From contig JAJRWW010000366.1 in assembly GCA_024276595.1 (NCBI GenBank), forward strand, positions 1-8,336: 8,336 nt of DNA, read 5' to 3'. Positions within the stretch are counted from its first letter, which is position 1, and each line of letters opens with the position of its first letter. Source of the stretch: Myxococcota bacterium (lineage in GTDB: Bacteria > Myxococcota_A > Polyangia > HGW-17 > JAJRWW01). Position numbers and translations under genes: made by a program. Below, in pieces: positions 5,467 through 8,336 of the stretch. The notes below the pieces were generated by a model. That model was not told the origin of the DNA and searched no databases. It saw only the letters and a list, made by a program, of their open reading frames with translations.

Positions 5467-8336
5467 GCCCTCGGGCGGCGCGGCTGGTGCCCCTCCTCGG
5501 AGCAGCCCTCGCCCTGGGCGGGGCGCTGCTTGCGTGGCTTCCTCGCTCCTACCTGGTGCAGCTACTGGGCACCGCCGCCTGGCTCGGAGGGGTCTGGCTG
5601 CTCCTGCTGGCGGCCCGTCCTCTCCTTCAACGCCCCCTGCCCTGGTCCCGACGCCTCGGGGGATGTGTCGAGGGCGATCTCGGCTGGACCTGGCGCAGGC
5701 TGCTGGTGGAGGCTGCCGGGCCGCTCATCCTCCTGACCCTGCTCGTTGCCCTGTACTCCCAGCTCCTGGGGGGAGCAATGCCCTGGCAGGCGGATCACAC
5801 CGTGCACGAGTGGAAGGCCTGGCTCCTGTCGGAGAAGCTGCTGCCCAGCGGGCGCATCTCGGGCTGGACCCACCAGAGCGGCGCCGGATACCCGGCGGAG
5901 GTGCTCTACCCACCGCTGGGAGACTACTGGATGGGGCTGGTGCGCCACGCGACCTTCAAGGCCCTCTCCTGGGAGGCGACCTACGCGCTGGGGTTCTTCG
6001 GCGTCCTGGCCTTCTGTGTGGGCGCCTTTTACCACATGGGGAGGAGGCTATTTGGACCCGTCGCCGGCCTGGTGGCCGCCCTCTTCGTGCTCACGGACAT
6101 GGGAGGCTTCCGGGAGGGCGGGTACATTTTCACCGTTCGCTACGGGGTCTGGCCCCTTCACCTGGGGATAACCCTTGGATTCCTTGCGCTGTTTGAGCTT
6201 CATCTCCTGCTCAGCGCTCGGGGCTGGCGTCACCTGCTACGCTTTGGCGTGGCCACCGGGGCCGCACTGCTGGCGCACCCGGTGACGCTCATCTTCCTGC
6301 TGGTGGCCTTGCCCCTCTATCTGCTCCTGCACCTCCTCCGGGGTGCTCCAGGAGACGAACGGATCCTCGGCAAGTCCCTGGCAGGGCTCGGGCTCGGGCT
6401 GGGCCTGGCGGCCTACTGGCTGCTGCCCTTCTTTCACATGGCTCCCGGCTTCTCCGCCCACGTCACCAACCAGTGGAAGCCCATCTCCGACATCGCCGAC
6501 GGGATCCTGGCCGCCAACCTCTGGCGCAACGCCTGGGCCTGGCCGCTCGTTCTCGGAGCCCTGGGCGGGATCCTCTCCCTGCGGGACCGGCACCCAGTGG
6601 CCTCCTACCTCTTTGCGCTCTCTGGCGTCTTTCTGCTGGCGGGATCCCTCACCACCTACAACGAGCTCGGGCTGGATGGCTGGATCGCCTCTGCCCGGTT
6701 CGTGCAGTTTCAGCGCTTCGTGATCTTCGTCAAGCTCACCTGGTTTCTGCTGGCCGGGTTCCTGGTGCAGCGGCTGCTCGTACGCTCCCCCGTGGCGCCA
6801 ACACCCGGCACCAGCACGCCCGACGAGCCACGTGAGCCCGGCCACGCCGCGCTCCTTACCACGGGAGGTGTCACAGGAGCGTGGTCATGGAGGCGCGTGG
6901 GGCTGGCCGCGGCCCTGTGCCTGCTGGCAGCCCCCTTTGTGCTGCCCCTCTGCTGGAGCCTGGCCGAGAGGCGGCTGCTGCCGGTGGGACAGATGGTGAA
7001 CATTCGAGAGAAGGGGCCCTTCTTGCGGGACTTTCGCGCATTACTGGACCGGGTGTGCCAGGCGCGCCGCGACCCCAGGGCTGGCTTTTTCCGGCTGGGC
7101 TACCTCTCAGGCTTTAACGACCACGAGATGGCCAACGGTGCCACCTACTGCGACGTTCCAGAGGTCAAGCTCAGCTTTATTCCATCAGAAACATTCAAGT
7201 ATCGCGCCAACCTCAGCCCTCAGGTGGTCCCTCGCACCAGGGAGGACCTGGCCGCCCTCAACGTGCGCTTCCTGATCACCAACGGCACCCGGGCGGCGCC
7301 GCGCTGGGCCCGGGAGGTGGCCCGGCGCGGACGGCTCGCTCTCTACGAGCTGGAAGGCTACAGACCCGAGCGATACACTGTGCTGCGCCGGGTATCCGGC
7401 TCCAGCGGCACCCCACGGTACGAGCGCGTGGACCCCGCTCCCCTCGGCCTCTCGGCCAGGTTCCGCGATGAGCGGATCACTATCACAGCCAGGGAGGCGG
7501 GGCCGGATCTCTTCCTGGTGCTGCACGTGGCGCATTTCGCCGCGTGGAGCGCCCGGCGGGGTGACCGGGAGCTTCGGATCCGCGCCTACGATGGCCTCGC
7601 CCCCAGGGTCCGCGGCCTCATGATGGTTCCCCTGGGAAAGGGAACCACGGTCTTCACCTACGGGCTGCTCTGGGCCGACTACCTGGGCCGGATGCTGACC
7701 CTGCTCTCACTGCTGGCCATGGGGATCATCCTGATGGGAAGGCGTCGCCCCCTGCTCTTCGAGCCCATCCTCACCCGCGTCCGTCCCCTGGTGCAGAGGC
7801 TCGCGCCCTGGGGGCGCCGCCTGGTGGTCGCCCTGGGATCGGCCGTTGTGGCGCTGCTGCTGGCCAAGGCATCCGGCCTGCTGGGGCGACCCTCGACCCC
7901 GCGCTCTTTGACCCACGACATAGGCAACGCCCGGGTGACGCTCCGCCTCCGGGACGGGCGAACGAAAGGGTGCGACGTCTTCCAGATGGGCCGCTGGATC
8001 TGCGGCAAGGGGCGCCGCTGGGTGGGCCCGGTGGCAGAGGAGTGGAACCTGCTCAACCGCTTCGGGCTCTGGGCTCACCCGGACGAGCGGGGCACCCTGG
8101 TGATCTCCTTCCCCGACCAGCGCCTGGGCCGTTCCCTGGAGGTCAGCTACGGGGTGCTGCAGAGCGGCGGCGTGGGAGCACCAGTGACCCTCAAAGTTTT
8201 CGTGGAGAAAGAGCGAGTGGGCCAGGTGCGCTGGCCGCGCGTGCGAGGCCCGGCGAGCTGGGCCCCCCGGCCGCTGGTCATCGACACCCGCCGCTTTGAG
8301 GGACGGCGGACAACGGTGCGCTTCGAGGTGGCAACC
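5463..8336 (+). CDS. Large GT-C / YfhO-like (PTPS-related) multi-pass membrane protein, 3' end cut by window
   Basis: Frame 3 is open from GTG 5463 to the last base: 958 codons and no stop, so the gene is partial. GTG overlaps the previous TGA as GTGA. About 13 hydrophobic helices lie at residues ~8-500: 8-26, 33-51, 85-103, 172-190, 197-212, 230-250, 258-292 (probably two), 305-322, 358-372, 380-395, 417-438 and 478-497. Between helices 3 and 4 is a loop with QADHTVHEWKAW (109-120) and GAGYPAEVLYPPLGDYW (140-156). An acidic residue in the first large outer loop is the usual catalytic position of GT-C enzymes, which use polyprenyl-phosphate sugars; Asp111 is the candidate. Residues ~500-740 form a soluble region (FFRLGYLSGFNDHEM, LNVRFLITNGT) like those of YfhO/PTPS-related proteins. 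Two more helices (~742-758, 786-801) precede a second beta-rich region (815 onward) that continues past the edge. Probable role: sugar transfer at the outer membrane face of the inner membrane for a surface glycan. The exact reaction is unknown. Confidence 0.85.
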   Translation, partial: MSPRAARLVPLLGAALALGGALLAWLPRSYLVQLLGTAAWLGGVWLLLLAARPLLQRPLPWSRRLGGCVEGDLGWTWRRLLVEAAGPLILLTLLVALYSQLLGGAMPWQADHTVHEWKAWLLSEKLLPSGRISGWTHQSGAGYPAEVLYPPLGDYWMGLVRHATFKALSWEATYALGFFGVLAFCVGAFYHMGRRLFGPVAGLVAALFVLTDMGGFREGGYIFTVRYGVWPLHLGITLGFLALFELHLLLSARGWRHLLRFGVATGAALLAHPVTLIFLLVALPLYLLLHLLRGAPGDERILGKSLAGLGLGLGLAAYWLLPFFHMAPGFSAHVTNQWKPISDIADGILAANLWRNAWAWPLVLGALGGILSLRDRHPVASYLFALSGVFLLAGSLTTYNELGLDGWIASARFVQFQRFVIFVKLTWFLLAGFLVQRLLVRSPVAPTPGTSTPDEPREPGHAALLTTGGVTGAWSWRRVGLAAALCLLAAPFVLPLCWSLAERRLLPVGQMVNIREKGPFLRDFRALLDRVCQARRDPRAGFFRLGYLSGFNDHEMANGATYCDVPEVKLSFIPSETFKYRANLSPQVVPRTREDLAALNVRFLITNGTRAAPRWAREVARRGRLALYELEGYRPERYTVLRRVSGSSGTPRYERVDPAPLGLSARFRDERITITAREAGPDLFLVLHVAHFAAWSARRGDRELRIRAYDGLAPRVRGLMMVPLGKGTTVFTYGLLWADYLGRMLTLLSLLAMGIILMGRRRPLLFEPILTRVRPLVQRLAPWGRRLVVALGSAVVALLLAKASGLLGRPSTPRSLTHDIGNARVTLRLRDGRTKGCDVFQMGRWICGKGRRWVGPVAEEWNLLNRFGLWAHPDERGTLVISFPDQRLGRSLEVSYGVLQSGGVGAPVTLKVFVEKERVGQVRWPRVRGPASWAPRPLVIDTRRFEGRRTTVRFEVAT

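Noticed and set aside
5435..6196. Plus-strand open frame of 253 codons across the toroid/GT-C junction
   Set aside because: It lacks the hydrophobic periodicity of the true membrane-protein frame, which starts at GTG 5463 and stays open to the window edge.

Overview
The window is very GC-rich and its coding regions favour G or C at the third codon position. It reads as a deltaproteobacterial, probably Myxococcota-like, chromosome segment. The best lineage clue is the gene at 1757-3601: it has short Cys repeats of the kind common in myxobacterial surface proteins (CGNG...GEVCDDGN...GDGCSADC), an EGF-like unit, TolB/PD40-type propeller repeats and a thrombospondin type 3-like tail. A TPR-plus-PEGA protein next to it fits the same group. 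No rRNA, tRNA, CRISPR array, IS element or attachment site was seen. All supported genes are on the + strand.

Layout. Bases 1-61 hold only the last 19 codons of a reading frame entering from the left, of uncertain reality. Bases 62-151 are a leader region with one small hairpin. A three-gene unit follows: (1) 152-1207, an exported TPR/PEGA protein with a C-terminal membrane helix; (2) 1204-1749, a small putative lipoprotein whose ATG overlaps the stop of gene 1 (ATGA); (3) 1757-3601, a modular Cys-rich beta-propeller surface protein, 7 bases after gene 2. The tight spacing and the export signals on all three suggest one transcript for an envelope-associated assembly of unknown purpose.

After a 113-base gap with a plausible sigma70-type promoter (3675-3704), a second unit begins: (4) 3715-5466, an alpha/alpha-toroid protein resembling the heparinase II/III class but with no signal peptide; (5) 5463 to the window edge, a very large multi-pass membrane protein of GT-C glycosyltransferase / YfhO / PTPS-related type. 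Its GTG start overlaps the stop of gene 4 (GTGA). Gene 5 has no stop inside the window, is at least 958 codons long, and is incomplete at its 3' end. The pair points to cell-surface glycan or lipid-linked sugar metabolism. The substrate cannot be read from the sequence.

Nothing here is a recognisable defence, mobile or biosynthetic system. The items most worth a second look are the four regular ~49-residue six-Cys repeats in gene 3, the co-translated toroid/GT-C pair, and the all-exported three-gene cassette.
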